A stretch of DNA of 34,964 bases from Candidatus Endobugula sp. Lineage in GTDB: Bacteria > Pseudomonadota > Gammaproteobacteria > Pseudomonadales > Cellvibrionaceae. Within the stretch, counting starts at the first letter, position 1. The number at the start of each line of letters is the position of its first letter. Shown here piece by piece: positions 8,781-17,946 of this stretch. The notes beneath the pieces are model-generated. The model did not search any database. It was not told the DNA's origin and worked only from the letters and a program-made list of their open reading frames with translations. The position numbers and the translations under genes were made by a program. The stretch lies in the NCBI GenBank assembly GCA_020628895.1, contig JAHDEM010000025.1, positions 1-34,964 of the forward strand, read 5' to 3'.

Positions 8781-9812
8781 ATGAAAAAAGATGTTCAACA
8801 AGCCGGGGATCGTGTTTATGGCAAGAGCACATTTGTCGGATCTGGTACTGTAATAGATGACCAATATATGGACCAAAAAAACGATGATGATGTTAATGGT
8901 GTTTCTCAAGGGCAATTAGTAATAGCTGAATACAATTTGCGTCTTGTATCGTTGGTGATGATCAAACAGCTAATGCATTTGTGTAGAGATGTTCAGAAAC
9001 ATCGAGGCTTGAGTATGGGACTGTTGGCGGGAAATCAGGAATTTGCGCCACGCTTTCGACTGCTACAAAAACAAATGGCTCGTCGTATTGATACATTACA
9101 TGCATTTTCTAAAAAATCACATAATCCATTAACGATTTTTGACGTAAATAAGATTAATGAGGCATGGGAGACGATTCGTGCAGGTTGGCACGACGATTCT
9201 GTGTTAGAAAATTTTCAGTTTCATAGCCATTTCGTTGAACAATTGTTACAGCTCGTTATGAAGCTATCTGGGTGTTTGCGAACTGTGCCGTCGCCGCATG
9301 ATGTGCATCCATTAAGTACGCAAGGGCTGCTTGCTCAGGCTGGAGCCTCTGGCTCTGAGCCAGATATGGATGCTGATGGACTTTTGACATTTGTCTGTCA
9401 GCAATTACCTAAGATGATTGAATTTTTAGGTATGGTTCGCGCTTTAGCGACACATTCGGCGAGTTTAGGGCATTCGGTTGAAGAGCATGACAAAAAGCTG
9501 AAGTATTATTGTCAGTGTGTGCACACAGAAAAGGTGCAAATTATCGCTATTGCCGAACAGTTGCATCAAAAAGTGGGAGCGAATATCCCTACCTTATTAG
9601 TGTTGCGAACCTATGAATTTAAGGTGGATGCGCTGATTGATAAGGTGGGTCGCGACATTATTGGTAAATCAAAAATAAAGGTGCCCAGTGATGACTTGTT
9701 CACCATGATTACCGATATTATGGATGTTTATTGGCGCGTGGTTGATGATGGCATTGATGTTCTACATCATCAGCAAGATCAAGCATTGGAGTCTTGGTAT
9801 ATCGCAGGTTAA
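8781..9812 (+). CDS. hypothetical helical protein with NIT (nitrate/nitrite-sensing)-like region
   Basis: A 343-residue soluble protein of unknown function. Residues about 48-95 contain VQKHRGLSMGLLAGN followed by a charged helix, recalling the LQKERGxSxGxL signature of NIT sensing domains. Here there is no transmembrane segment and no attached kinase, cyclase or methyl-accepting domain. The rest is predicted helical, with no catalytic motif I recognise. It ends in a His-rich stretch before ALESWYIAG. The ATG lacks a clear ribosome site. It is followed after 53 bases by another unknown gene and then by lnt in the opposite direction. It may be a conserved neighbour of lnt in pseudomonads, but that is memory rather than a search. 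NIT assignment is moderate to low. Confidence 0.7.
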   Translation: MKKDVQQAGDRVYGKSTFVGSGTVIDDQYMDQKNDDDVNGVSQGQLVIAEYNLRLVSLVMIKQLMHLCRDVQKHRGLSMGLLAGNQEFAPRFRLLQKQMARRIDTLHAFSKKSHNPLTIFDVNKINEAWETIRAGWHDDSVLENFQFHSHFVEQLLQLVMKLSGCLRTVPSPHDVHPLSTQGLLAQAGASGSEPDMDADGLLTFVCQQLPKMIEFLGMVRALATHSASLGHSVEEHDKKLKYYCQCVHTEKVQIIAIAEQLHQKVGANIPTLLVLRTYEFKVDALIDKVGRDIIGKSKIKVPSDDLFTMITDIMDVYWRVVDDGIDVLHHQQDQALESWYIAG

Positions 9813-9865
9813 TCCATTTTTCAATTTGTTGTCATAAAAATGTTACGCAAAGGAGTTAACATCTG

Positions 9866-10315
9866 ATGGTAGAAGTCGGTGGTTCATCAGGAATTGTTTT
9901 GGAAGTAAAAGCAGCACACAGCAGGGTTTACCCCTTTGAGACGATCGTATTACTTAATCGTTTAGATATGGAAATCGATGTTGATATTTGTTCAGTTCGT
10001 ATTGATAGCGATTTGGTTATGATTGTTAAAGCGAATGAGCATCATCATCGTTCTACAGTTTCAAAAAATATCGAGCAAATCGCCTTTCAGTTGCGTAAAC
10101 AATACACAAAAGACGATGTAGGCTTTTCCCTTATTGAATACACTGACAGGCACCATAACAAAAAAGACACTCATGAGGAGTGGTGGCAATGGCGTTTTAA
10201 TTGGGTGGGAAGTACGCCACTGGATGGACAGCGTTATTTGTTATCGTCATCAAAAATTGAAAAAATTAAAACTGCTTTGCTGATGAACTCATCTGTATTT
10301 CAGGATGCGGGCTAG
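9866..10315 (+). CDS. hypothetical protein, 149 residues
   Basis: I do not recognise this protein. It is soluble, with an N-terminal beta-rich part (VLEVKAAHSRVYPFETIVLLNRL), a His-rich patch HHHRS near residue 60, a further HH in the centre, and an aromatic WWQWRFNWVG segment near 107-116. An AAGGAG site precedes the ATG by about 11 bases. It follows the NIT-like gene by 53 bases and is probably co-transcribed with it. Its TAG stop overlaps the lnt stop within the tetranucleotide CTAG, so the two convergent genes meet with no spacer. No function is proposed. Confidence 0.65.
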   Translation: MVEVGGSSGIVLEVKAAHSRVYPFETIVLLNRLDMEIDVDICSVRIDSDLVMIVKANEHHHRSTVSKNIEQIAFQLRKQYTKDDVGFSLIEYTDRHHNKKDTHEEWWQWRFNWVGSTPLDGQRYLLSSSKIEKIKTALLMNSSVFQDAG

Positions 10316-11931
10316 TCGTTTTTTCTTGTCTTGGTGTTTGCTTTGAGGTTAACACCAAACACAAAAAGTAATACGAGTATTGCCAGTATTAAATAATTTT
10401 GCCACATCATATAAGGCGTTGTTCCTGTCATAGGGATGACGTGACCTTGGGCTTTTGTCATCACAAATTGCTCGCTGGCAACGGTTATATTCCCCTGTGG
10501 GTCAATGATGGCGCTAATACCGTTGTTGGTGCCTCTAATAATATATCTGCCTACTTCAAGTGCTCTCATGCGCACCATTTGAAAGTGCTGAATGGGTCCA
10601 ATAGATTCCCCAAACCATGCATCATTGCTCACTGTAAGTAATACATTCGCGTCAACAGCTTGTTTGGCCACTAAAGCAGGATAAGCAATTTCGTAGCAAA
10701 TCGCGTTGGCTAAGGTGTATTGTCCTATGCGTAAATTATTTTGTTGGCTGGGTCCAGACGAAATAACTGAAAAAGGAAGATCGAAAAAGTCGATTAATCC
10801 TCTGATCCAATTCTCTAAAGGAACATATTCGCCAAAAGGAACGAGGCGCCTTTTATGGTAAATACCCTCACTATTACCAATACCAATAATACTGTTGTAG
10901 TATTTTGTCCTATTATTTGTCCTATTAGAAGATACTTGAGTTTCCTCGGATAAGCCCGGTTGTTCATCGTACAGAACGCCAGTAATAACAGTCGTATTAT
11001 GTTCTTCTGCTAAGGCTTTAGTTTCGTTAATAAAGTCGGTGGATCGATGGTAAACATTGGGGATGACACCTTCAGGCCATATAATCCAATCGTTTTCCCA
11101 TAATGGTTCACTCAATAATAATAGGCGCTCTTTAATGATGCTCTGGTACTCGGGTGTCCAGCGTAAATCTTGTGGGATATTGGGTTGTACTAAACCAACA
11201 GTAATTGCATTACTTGATGAGTTGTTGCTCGTTATATCTGCAGGTTGTGTCCATGCTATTTGTTGCAAACCGTAGCCACCAAACCATAACAGCATAATAC
11301 CGCTAATTAGTGCTGAAGTTTGTTTTAGAGAATAAGGTGTGTTGATAAACGAGGATAATACGCAGCTTGATAATAGGCTCCACAGGCTCATTAATAATAC
11401 ACCGCCAATAGGAGCCCAGCCAGATAACCATGTATCCGTATGGGTATAACCCATTAATAACCAAGGAAAACCTGTGAAAATCCATGTGCGTATCCATTCG
11501 CTCAGTACCCATATGGCAGGAACCCCAATGAGTAACCGCAGTGATGGTTTAATCCAGATAAGACTGTAAAACGGAAGTGCAAAAACACCAGCAACGAAAA
11601 GGATAAAGATGCCAGTGAGTAAACCTGCCAATAAAAAGTGTGCAGAACCAAAATAGTGGATGCTAATAAAAATCCACGAAACACCAATTCCATAGTAGCC
11701 AATCGCAAATGCCATGGCCGTATAAAAAAATGATTTGCCACTATGGCAAGAAATGATAGCTTTGGCGAAGATAGCTATAGTGACAAGGCTTAATAACCAA
11801 ACATCAAAAGGAGCAAATCCTAGGGGCGATAGGGCACCGCAAATCAGTGCACTCAGCCAAGGCTTGTAAGTAATGACGTTATTGATCTTATCGTGAAGTG
11901 ATAACAAAAATCGGCGCAATAATAACGGCAT
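10312..11931 (-). CDS. lnt: apolipoprotein N-acyltransferase
   Basis: Integral inner-membrane enzyme that N-acylates the lipid-modified Cys of lipoproteins, the last step before Lol sorting. It has 539 residues, with about six N-terminal membrane helices (roughly 20-225), a periplasmic nitrilase-like domain (about 243-505) and a C-terminal helix. The catalytic triad is visible as Glu287 in WPEGVIP, Lys360 in YHKRRLVPFGEYVP and Cys412 in NAICYEIAYP. It sits downstream of corC in the conserved ybeZ-ybeY-corC-lnt order. A low-complexity Asn/Ser stretch (about 234-241) joins the membrane and enzyme parts. Confidence 0.96.
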   Translation of the reverse strand: MPLLLRRFLLSLHDKINNVITYKPWLSALICGALSPLGFAPFDVWLLSLVTIAIFAKAIISCHSGKSFFYTAMAFAIGYYGIGVSWIFISIHYFGSAHFLLAGLLTGIFILFVAGVFALPFYSLIWIKPSLRLLIGVPAIWVLSEWIRTWIFTGFPWLLMGYTHTDTWLSGWAPIGGVLLMSLWSLLSSCVLSSFINTPYSLKQTSALISGIMLLWFGGYGLQQIAWTQPADITSNNSSSNAITVGLVQPNIPQDLRWTPEYQSIIKERLLLLSEPLWENDWIIWPEGVIPNVYHRSTDFINETKALAEEHNTTVITGVLYDEQPGLSEETQVSSNRTNNRTKYYNSIIGIGNSEGIYHKRRLVPFGEYVPLENWIRGLIDFFDLPFSVISSGPSQQNNLRIGQYTLANAICYEIAYPALVAKQAVDANVLLTVSNDAWFGESIGPIQHFQMVRMRALEVGRYIIRGTNNGISAIIDPQGNITVASEQFVMTKAQGHVIPMTGTTPYMMWQNYLILAILVLLFVFGVNLKANTKTRKND

Positions 11932-12004
11932 AAAATTTAGCTCTGTCTAAATGATGATGAAAATTATTGCGAATACGATGTTATGTTTTTAAGGTCATAG
12001 AAGG

Positions 12005-12859
12005 TTAATCACTATCTTTAGATTCGATAATCGATAACCTTAATAAATGCACCTGACGACTATCTGAATAAAGCACACGAAATTTAAAACCGTTAATGGT
12101 GGCTGTTTCGTTACGTTGTGGTAGATGCCCAAAGTCTTTCATTAATAGACCGCCAATCGTATCGAATTCTTCATCTTCTAACTGAGTGTTAAAGGTTTCA
12201 TTAAATTCTTCAATAGGTGTTAAGGCCTTAATAATAAAGTCATTATCGGATACTTTGCGGATAAATGCGTCGTTATTATCATCATCGGTTTCGTCACTAA
12301 TTTCACCAACAATCTCTTCAAGAATGTCCTCGATAGTGATTAAGCCAGAAATACCACCGTATTCGTCTATCACTAATGCCATATGGTAACGATTTTCTCG
12401 GAATTCCCGTAGTAATACATTTAAGCGTTTGCTCTCAGGGATAATGTTAGCCTGACGAATAATAGACTCTAGCTCGAATCCATCGTGACCTTTTAGGACT
12501 AAAGGTAATAGGTCTTTGGCGAGTAAAATACCTCGTATATCATCGACATTTTCGCCAACGACAGGGAATCGCGAGTGTCCGGATTCGATGACTTTGCTTA
12601 AGAATTCTTCGGTGGGATCGTCGATGTTAATGGTGATCATCTGGGTACGTGGAATCATAATTTCCCGTACCTGTTGCCCTGATACTTCTAATGCTCCTTG
12701 GATAATTTCTAGAGCTTCTTGATCCAGCAGTTTGTTATCTGCGGCATCCTTAATAATATCGAGCAGTTCTTCTTGAGATTGGGGTTCGCCCGAGAAAGCG
12801 TGTAATAGTTTGTCTAGCCAGGATTTATCCTGATGACTACTTGGAGGTTCTTCGTTCAT
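12005..12859 (-). CDS. corC: CorC/YbeX family CBS-domain protein
   Basis: Cytosolic protein of 284 residues with tandem CBS domains (about 60-190; motifs VREIMIPRTQM, GHSRFPVVGENVDDIRGIL and MALVIDEYGGISGLITIEDILEE) and a C-terminal CorC_HlyC domain (about 205-280). The family is linked to magnesium/cobalt efflux through CorA and, as YbeX, to ribosome maturation together with YbeY and YbeZ. The order ybeZ-ybeY-corC-lnt is the standard gammaproteobacterial one. It lies 64 bases after ybeY. Its biochemical activity is not settled in the literature, so the name is by family. Confidence 0.93.
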   Translation of the reverse strand: MNEEPPSSHQDKSWLDKLLHAFSGEPQSQEELLDIIKDAADNKLLDQEALEIIQGALEVSGQQVREIMIPRTQMITINIDDPTEEFLSKVIESGHSRFPVVGENVDDIRGILLAKDLLPLVLKGHDGFELESIIRQANIIPESKRLNVLLREFRENRYHMALVIDEYGGISGLITIEDILEEIVGEISDETDDDNNDAFIRKVSDNDFIIKALTPIEEFNETFNTQLEDEEFDTIGGLLMKDFGHLPQRNETATINGFKFRVLYSDSRQVHLLRLSIIESKDSD

Positions 12860-12923
12860 TGAATGTGCTTTTCGTTATTACGGCCGATTATGGTATGAAA
12901 CAAATCCCATAGAGTCAATTTTT

Positions 12924-13379
12924 TTATTCGTAAGGTGCTGGGTAGCCTAAATCGAGTAGAATTTGTGTTTCTAGGGCTTCCATCGCTTCGGCTTCATCGT
13001 CCTCGATATGATCATAGCCCAATAAGTGTAAAGTGCCATGAACCACCATATGGGCCCAGTGGGATGTGAGCGTTTTGTTTTGTTCTATGGCTTCTTTCTC
13101 TACAACGGGAGCGCAGATAATAAGATCGCCAATGAGGGGTGTTTCAATAAAATCGGGAATTTCGGCAGGAAATGATAGGACATTAGTGGGTTTATCTTTA
13201 TGACGATACTCACGATTAAAGCTTTGGCTCTCTTCTTCATCGACGATGCAGATACTCACCTCAGCATCAGGTTTGTGTGTACTAACTGCAGCATTAATCC
13301 ACTCAATGAAAAATCGTTTTTCAGGAATATTCGCTGATGCTGAGTTAATTTCTATATCTGCAGTGGCGGGCATAGGCAA
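12924..13379 (-). CDS. ybeY: endoribonuclease YbeY (16S rRNA maturation)
   Basis: Zinc-dependent single-strand endoribonuclease needed for 3' maturation of 16S rRNA and ribosome quality control. The 151-residue protein carries the metal site [11 protein letters not shown], with His114, His118 and His124, and the upstream [17 protein letters not shown] family block (about 55-71). The start lies 4 bases after the ybeZ stop codon, so translation is likely coupled. Another in-frame ATG lies two codons downstream and cannot be excluded. Confidence 0.96.
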   Translation of the reverse strand: MPMPATADIEINSASANIPEKRFFIEWINAAVSTHKPDAEVSICIVDEEESQSFNREYRHKDKPTNVLSFPAEIPDFIETPLIGDLIICAPVVEKEAIEQNKTLTSHWAHMVVHGTLHLLGYDHIEDDEAEAMEALETQILLDLGYPAPYE

Positions 13380-13383
13380 TTAG

Positions 13384-14397
13384 TTATTTTGCTGAGTCTT
13401 CATTAAAGGCATCGTAGGCATCAACAATGCGTTGTACTAGCGGGTGTCGCACCACATCTTTGGAAGTAAAGTAAGTGAAGCTAATACCTTTTACCTTCTC
13501 GAGTACTGCGCTGGCGTGCTTGAGACCCGATTGTTGCCCTCTTGGTAAGTCAATTTGGCTGGGGTCGCCGTTAATCACCGCGGTTGAGCCAAAACCGATA
13601 CGCGTTAAGAACATTTTCATTTGTTCGCGCGTGGTATTTTGGCTCTCATCAAGAATAATAAAGGCATTATTCAAAGTGCGCCCGCGCATATAGGCTAATG
13701 GAGCGACCTCGATAATGTTGCGTTCTATGAGTTTATCGACAATTTCAAACCCCATCATTTCATAGAGCGCATCAAATAATGGTCGTAAATAAGGGTCCAC
13801 TTTCTGGGATAAGTCACCGGGTAAAAAGCCGAGCTTTTCCCCAGCCTCCACAGCAGGGCGGACCAGTAATATGCGTTCTACTTCATCGTTGAGCAGCGCT
13901 TGGACCGCACAGGCAACGGCTAGATAGGTTTTACCGGTTCCGGCTGGGCCTACACCGAAGTTAATATCATTGGTCAGCACTGCCCGTACATAAGACTGTT
14001 GATTACGACCACGGGGTTTAATGGACGCTTTTTTGGTCCGAATAGTGGTTAGCTTGTCATCCTCTAAATGAGAATTGGCTGCATGATCGGTGCCTTCTGC
14101 ATCAAAAGGTGAATCGCTTGTATCGCCCACTTGAGCCTGAAACTGTTGTATTGTCAAATGAACGTGATCTGGAGTGATATCAATCCCCGCTCGAATATCG
14201 GTAATCAGGCTATCAATAATACAAGCAGTGGTGCTAATCGCTTCATTTTTACCTTCGATAGAGAATTTTTCACCTCTATGTAACATGCGAACAGATAGGC
14301 GTTGCTCGATCTGCTGTATATGTGAATCAAACTGACCGCACAGAGCGGCAAGTTCTTGAGTTGAGGTGTTTTCTAGAGTGATAGTCTTTTTATTCAT
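13384..14397 (-). CDS. ybeZ: PhoH-like ATPase YbeZ
   Basis: Cytosolic ATPase or RNA helicase of the PhoH family that works with YbeY. From the chosen ATG it has 337 residues. An N-terminal RNA-binding-like part (about 1-90) is followed by an acidic linker and the PhoH ATPase domain, with Walker A GPAGTGKT (150-157), the LLVRPAVEAGEKLGFLPGD block and Walker B IILDESQNTT. The reading frame extends upstream to a TTG at 14505 with an AAGGG before it, but those 36 residues are unlike the family start. Both starts lack an ideal ribosome site. It is the gene directly downstream of miaB. Confidence 0.93.
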   Translation of the reverse strand: MNKKTITLENTSTQELAALCGQFDSHIQQIEQRLSVRMLHRGEKFSIEGKNEAISTTACIIDSLITDIRAGIDITPDHVHLTIQQFQAQVGDTSDSPFDAEGTDHAANSHLEDDKLTTIRTKKASIKPRGRNQQSYVRAVLTNDINFGVGPAGTGKTYLAVACAVQALLNDEVERILLVRPAVEAGEKLGFLPGDLSQKVDPYLRPLFDALYEMMGFEIVDKLIERNIIEVAPLAYMRGRTLNNAFIILDESQNTTREQMKMFLTRIGFGSTAVINGDPSQIDLPRGQQSGLKHASAVLEKVKGISFTYFTSKDVVRHPLVQRIVDAYDAFNEDSAK

Positions 14398-14573
14398 TTT
14401 TACGTGGCTATCACTTTGAGTTTGCTTTGACAGTTGAGAGTTCGACAAAAGGGGTTGTATCTCCGTGTGGATTGTTTGGGCTATTGATATTGCGATAACT
14501 TGCAATAGCCCTTGTATGTTAGATTTGTATTGTGACGCTGCGGCCTTAAAATACAGTGTTTAGGTCAATATAC

Positions 14574-15986
14574 TCAATTAAGAGTACCGTCTAATTCATT
14601 GCCTACCATGGTGCCACGTAGCGAATTGGGTAAAGCTTCTTGAATCTCGATATCGACAAAATGACCGATAAGCTGGGCATTATCGCAACGGAAGTTTACT
14701 ACGCGGTTATTTTCTGTTCGGCCAGACAGCTGTCCAGGATCTTTTTTCGAATAACCACTGACTAATACTCGTTCAACATTACCAACCATTTTTCGGCTGA
14801 TATCAAATGACTGTTGGTTAATGCGATCTTGAAGTATCTTAAGCCGTTGTTTTTTCAAATCTTCTGGCGTATCGTCTTTTAGGTCTGCTGCCGGCGTACC
14901 AGGACGAGCGCTATACACAAAGCTGAATGACATATCAAAATGCATGTCCTGTATCAGGTTCATGGTGTTTTCAAAGTCTTTTTCCGTTTCGCCGGGAAAG
15001 CCGACAATAAAATCAGAAGAAAAACTAATGTTAGGACGGATGCGTTTTAATGCACGCAGCTTTGACTTGTACTCTAATACCGTATGGCCACGTTTCATTG
15101 CCATTAATATACGGTCGGAACCACTTTGCACGGGTAAATGAATATGGCTCACTAACTCTGGAATATCGTTGTAAGCCTGAATAAGACTTTCCGAGAACTC
15201 CACAGGGTGAGAAGTGGTATAGCGAATACGATCTATACCATCAATATTGGCTACATATCCAATCAGTTCAGCAAGGTCGACGATATGACCTTCTTCGTTT
15301 TCACCACGGTAGGCGTTAACGTTTTGTCCGAGTAAATTAATTTCGCGCACACCTTGTTGTGCTAATTGTGCTACCTCGACAAGTACGTCACCAGGTGGGC
15401 GGCTGACTTCCTCGCCTCGAGTGTAAGGTACAACACAAAAGGTGCAGTACTTAGAGCAGCCTTCCATAATTGATACGAAGGCAGATACCCCATCTGCTAC
15501 AGGTTCGGGTAATTTATCGAATTTCTCAATCTCAGGAAAACTGATATCAACCACCACGGCACCGTCTTTGCGGGGTGTTTCGATCATTTCTGGTAGGCGG
15601 TGTAAGGTTTGTGGGCCAAAGACTAAATCAACAAATGGCGCGCGTTTGGCAATAGCGCCGCCCTCTTGACTAGCTACACAACCACCTACGCCAATGACCA
15701 CATCCGGGTTTTGGTCTTTTAAACGTTTCCAACGGCCCAGCTGATGGAATAGCTTTTCCTGTGCCTTTTCACGAATAGAGCAAGTGTTCACTAACAGTAC
15801 GTCTGCTTCATTAGGATCATCTGTTTCAACCATATCGTGGCTTTCACCGAGAAGGTCTTTCATGCGCGACGAGTCATACTCATTCATCTGGCAACCATGA
15901 GTAGTAATGTAGAGCTTTTTCTGCGGTTTTCCCTCAGAATGTTCGGTGTTTTGCGCTGTGGATGGAGCCACTAAATCTTGAGACAT
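14574..15986 (-). CDS. miaB: tRNA-2-methylthio-N6-dimethylallyladenosine synthase
   Basis: Radical-SAM methylthiotransferase that adds the 2-methylthio group to i6A37 of tRNAs reading UNN codons. It has 470 residues. The N-terminal MTTase domain holds Cys32, Cys69 and Cys103 for the auxiliary [4Fe-4S] cluster. The radical-SAM motif CSKYCTFC gives Cys177, Cys181 and Cys184. A C-terminal TRAM domain follows (about 405-465). The first 22 residues before [13 protein letters not shown] are an extra, low-complexity N-terminus. It heads the miaB-ybeZ-ybeY-corC-lnt run. No strong ribosome site precedes the ATG. Confidence 0.97.
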   Translation of the reverse strand: MSQDLVAPSTAQNTEHSEGKPQKKLYITTHGCQMNEYDSSRMKDLLGESHDMVETDDPNEADVLLVNTCSIREKAQEKLFHQLGRWKRLKDQNPDVVIGVGGCVASQEGGAIAKRAPFVDLVFGPQTLHRLPEMIETPRKDGAVVVDISFPEIEKFDKLPEPVADGVSAFVSIMEGCSKYCTFCVVPYTRGEEVSRPPGDVLVEVAQLAQQGVREINLLGQNVNAYRGENEEGHIVDLAELIGYVANIDGIDRIRYTTSHPVEFSESLIQAYNDIPELVSHIHLPVQSGSDRILMAMKRGHTVLEYKSKLRALKRIRPNISFSSDFIVGFPGETEKDFENTMNLIQDMHFDMSFSFVYSARPGTPAADLKDDTPEDLKKQRLKILQDRINQQSFDISRKMVGNVERVLVSGYSKKDPGQLSGRTENNRVVNFRCDNAQLIGHFVDIEIQEALPNSLRGTMVGNELDGTLN

Positions 15987-16108
15987 ATATTAACAATACT
16001 TTTAGTAAAAATGCTTTTGCGAGAAGATTGATCAAAAAGGAGGCGATTATAGAGCTTATGCTGCTATGGCGCTAGTGTTAGGAGAGCGCCGTTAGATAAT
16101 CTGATGAC

Positions 16109-16363
16109 TTAATGGGGATGTGATCGGATATAGCTTTCTAATACCTGATTGATTCGTGTTTGGTAGCCTTTGCCTGAAGCTTTAAAATAACGCAAAACAG
16201 AGCCTTTAATGCGTAAAGTGACTTGCTCTGTTTTATCGGGTTCTACTAATTCGGCTTTTTGCCAAAATGCATCGTCAAGCTCGGAAATATCGCTAAAATC
16301 AATGTTTTTATCATCTAATTCCGCAAGCTGTTTAGGACTTAGCTCCTTATCATACTTTTTCAT
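16109..16363 (-). CDS. brnA: BrnA-type antitoxin
   Basis: An 84-residue antitoxin of a type II toxin-antitoxin pair. The N-terminal part (DFSDISELDDAFWQKAELVEP) binds the toxin in known BrnA proteins. The C-terminal VTLRIKGSVLRYFKASGKGYQTRIN region is a ribbon-helix-helix-like DNA-binding domain. It overlaps the toxin gene by 14 bases, the usual toxin-first BrnTA order. By family knowledge the BrnA-BrnT complex represses its own promoter; a candidate operator lies upstream of the toxin gene. Confidence 0.9.
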   Translation of the reverse strand: MKKYDKELSPKQLAELDDKNIDFSDISELDDAFWQKAELVEPDKTEQVTLRIKGSVLRYFKASGKGYQTRINQVLESYIRSHPH

Positions 16364-16622
16364 AATAGATCTTCCTCTCTTTTCTTGATGCAGGACGTGC
16401 AGATATTAAACGTATGCTCTCTTCTCGGTAACTATGTACCACCACTATAACAACGTTGTTAGATGCTACTCCGATCGTAATAAAGCGATCTTCATCGTAG
16501 ATATTCCGTGTATCCAGCAAACTAAATATTGGGTGGTTAAATATTGTTAGTGCTGTTTCAAAGCTAATGCCGTGTTTACGTATGTTGCTTCTATTTTTCC
16601 CTTCATCCCATTCAAAATCCAT
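16350..16622 (-). CDS. brnT: BrnT-type ribonuclease toxin
   Basis: A 90-residue toxin with a RelE-like fold that cleaves RNA and stops translation when antitoxin is lost. Family marks are the start FEWDEGKNRSNIRKHGISFE, a central LDTRNIYDEDRFITIG, and the C-terminal RLISARPASRKERKIYYE, which carries the Arg, Glu and Tyr residues expected at the active surface. I chose the ATG at 16622, which has AAAGGAG (16631-16637) upstream. An ATG 8 codons earlier would precede this site and is rejected. The pair sits between an ABC permease gene and miaB, a likely insertion into an otherwise stable region. Confidence 0.92.
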   Translation of the reverse strand: MDFEWDEGKNRSNIRKHGISFETALTIFNHPIFSLLDTRNIYDEDRFITIGVASNNVVIVVVHSYREESIRLISARPASRKERKIYYEKV

Positions 16623-16646
16623 TTGAATATCTCCTTTGTTCCACAT

Positions 16647-16676
16647 AATAACAAATTGTAACTACAATTTGTTATT
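16647..16676 (-). promoter_or_regulatory. palindromic operator candidate for brnTA
   Basis: A perfect 14-base inverted repeat (16647-16660 and 16663-16676) with a 2-base centre lies 10 bases upstream of the brnT ribosome site. BrnA is a dimeric DNA-binding protein that autorepresses, so this is the expected place and form for its operator. It is AT-rich and may also overlap the promoter. It is not followed by a U tract, so a terminator role for the upstream permease gene is unlikely. Confidence 0.6.
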
Positions 16677-16687
16677 ACTTTATTAAA

Positions 16688-17944
16688 TTACTCCTTCACC
16701 GTTAACCCTTGAGCTAGTGACTGTTTGTACACCAGCGTGGCTGGGATTATGGCCAGTATTGCTGAAATGCCGATCACAGCGAATGCGTATAATCCTGTAT
16801 TGGGGGTGAGAATATTGTGGTTGAGGTAGACACCATAGTACTCGCTGATCCAAGGTTGAGCGATGAGTATCGAGCCCCATAGAAAGGAGATTCCAACGAC
16901 GGTTCCAATGGCCGCGATGGTGATAGTTTCTAGCTCAATCAGTGCAACAATAAACCACGCCGATGCCCCCGTTGCTCGCAGAACAGCAAACTCACGTTGT
17001 CGTTGTTTTAGTGTGGCTAATATCATGGTTGTCATGCCAAGTAAGGCAGCGCTTACTACTAATGCGGCTATAAAGGCGAGGGTTTTCTCAACCATATTCA
17101 TGGACTGCCAGAGTTCGCTCAAGGCAATTCCGGGTAGAATGGCTTGTAAAGGCTCACCACGATATTGGTTAATTTGTCTCTGTAGGCGGAACGTTAAGAT
17201 TCTGTTATCTAGACCCAACAAAAATGCGGTAATCGATTTTGGTTGTAAATTCTTGGTTAACGCTGTTTGGGCATCGATGCTTAAGCCTTTAATCGGAGCG
17301 CCATTTCTCCAGTCGATATGAATCGCTTCTATACCTTCTAAGGGAACATGGAGCGAATGGTCAACGGGTGTACCCGTGCGCTTAAGTATGCCAACCACTG
17401 TAAAGGGCTTATCGTCGTGATCATTCAGGCTTGTACTTCCAATACCGTGGGATAAAATAATCTTCTGTCCCAGCTCATATTGTAGCTTTTTGGCCACCTC
17501 AGCCCCTAATACAACATCGTATACCTCTTTAAACACCGTTCCCTGAGATAGCTCAAGTGATTGTTTTTGGCCAAAACCGTAAAAGGTAAAGTAGTCTTGG
17601 TTAGTGCCAACAACACGATAGCCCCTGTGTGAGTCGCCCAGTGAGATAGGGATGGTCCATTTAACGCCTTTTTGCCGAGCGATTTTCTGATAACTTTGCC
17701 AGCTAATATTATTCGTGGCATTACCAATGCGGAAAACGGAGTAAAGCAATAGGTTAATTCTTCCTGCGCGGGCGCCAACTACTAGGTCGGTTCCTGAGAG
17801 CGTATGGGTGAAGCTGTTTTTCATTTCATGACGAATATGTTCAACAGCCAGCACAATACTAACACTAATGGCAATAGAGAAGGCGGTAAGCAGCACAGTG
17901 GTTTTGCGGTTAAGTAGGCTGCTAAGAGCAATGCGTAGTAACAT
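16688..17944 (-). CDS. FtsX/MacB-type ABC transporter permease, zinc-linked (ZrgB-like)
   Basis: Inner-membrane permease of 418 residues with one N-terminal helix (about 15-35), a large periplasmic domain, and three C-terminal helices (about 290-410), the MacB/LolC layout. The cytoplasmic loop motif LKQRQREFAVLRATGASAWFI is diagnostic for this fold and contacts the ATPase. It starts 2 bases after the ATPase stop. Such pairs next to DUF3299 and His-rich DUF2796 genes correspond to the zinc-regulated zrg system of Vibrio. Known members act by mechanotransmission rather than a classical channel, so a zinc role is inferred from context. Confidence 0.85.
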   Translation of the reverse strand: MLLRIALSSLLNRKTTVLLTAFSIAISVSIVLAVEHIRHEMKNSFTHTLSGTDLVVGARAGRINLLLYSVFRIGNATNNISWQSYQKIARQKGVKWTIPISLGDSHRGYRVVGTNQDYFTFYGFGQKQSLELSQGTVFKEVYDVVLGAEVAKKLQYELGQKIILSHGIGSTSLNDHDDKPFTVVGILKRTGTPVDHSLHVPLEGIEAIHIDWRNGAPIKGLSIDAQTALTKNLQPKSITAFLLGLDNRILTFRLQRQINQYRGEPLQAILPGIALSELWQSMNMVEKTLAFIAALVVSAALLGMTTMILATLKQRQREFAVLRATGASAWFIVALIELETITIAAIGTVVGISFLWGSILIAQPWISEYYGVYLNHNILTPNTGLYAFAVIGISAILAIIPATLVYKQSLAQGLTVKE

Positions 17945-17946
17945 GA

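Noticed and set aside
14398-14505. 36-residue N-terminal extension of YbeZ from a TTG
   Set aside because: The extension does not resemble YbeZ, whose expected start matches the internal ATG.
16066-16088. GGCGCT/AGCGCC inverted repeat between brnA and miaB as a terminator
   Set aside because: Only six base pairs, long loop and no U tract.
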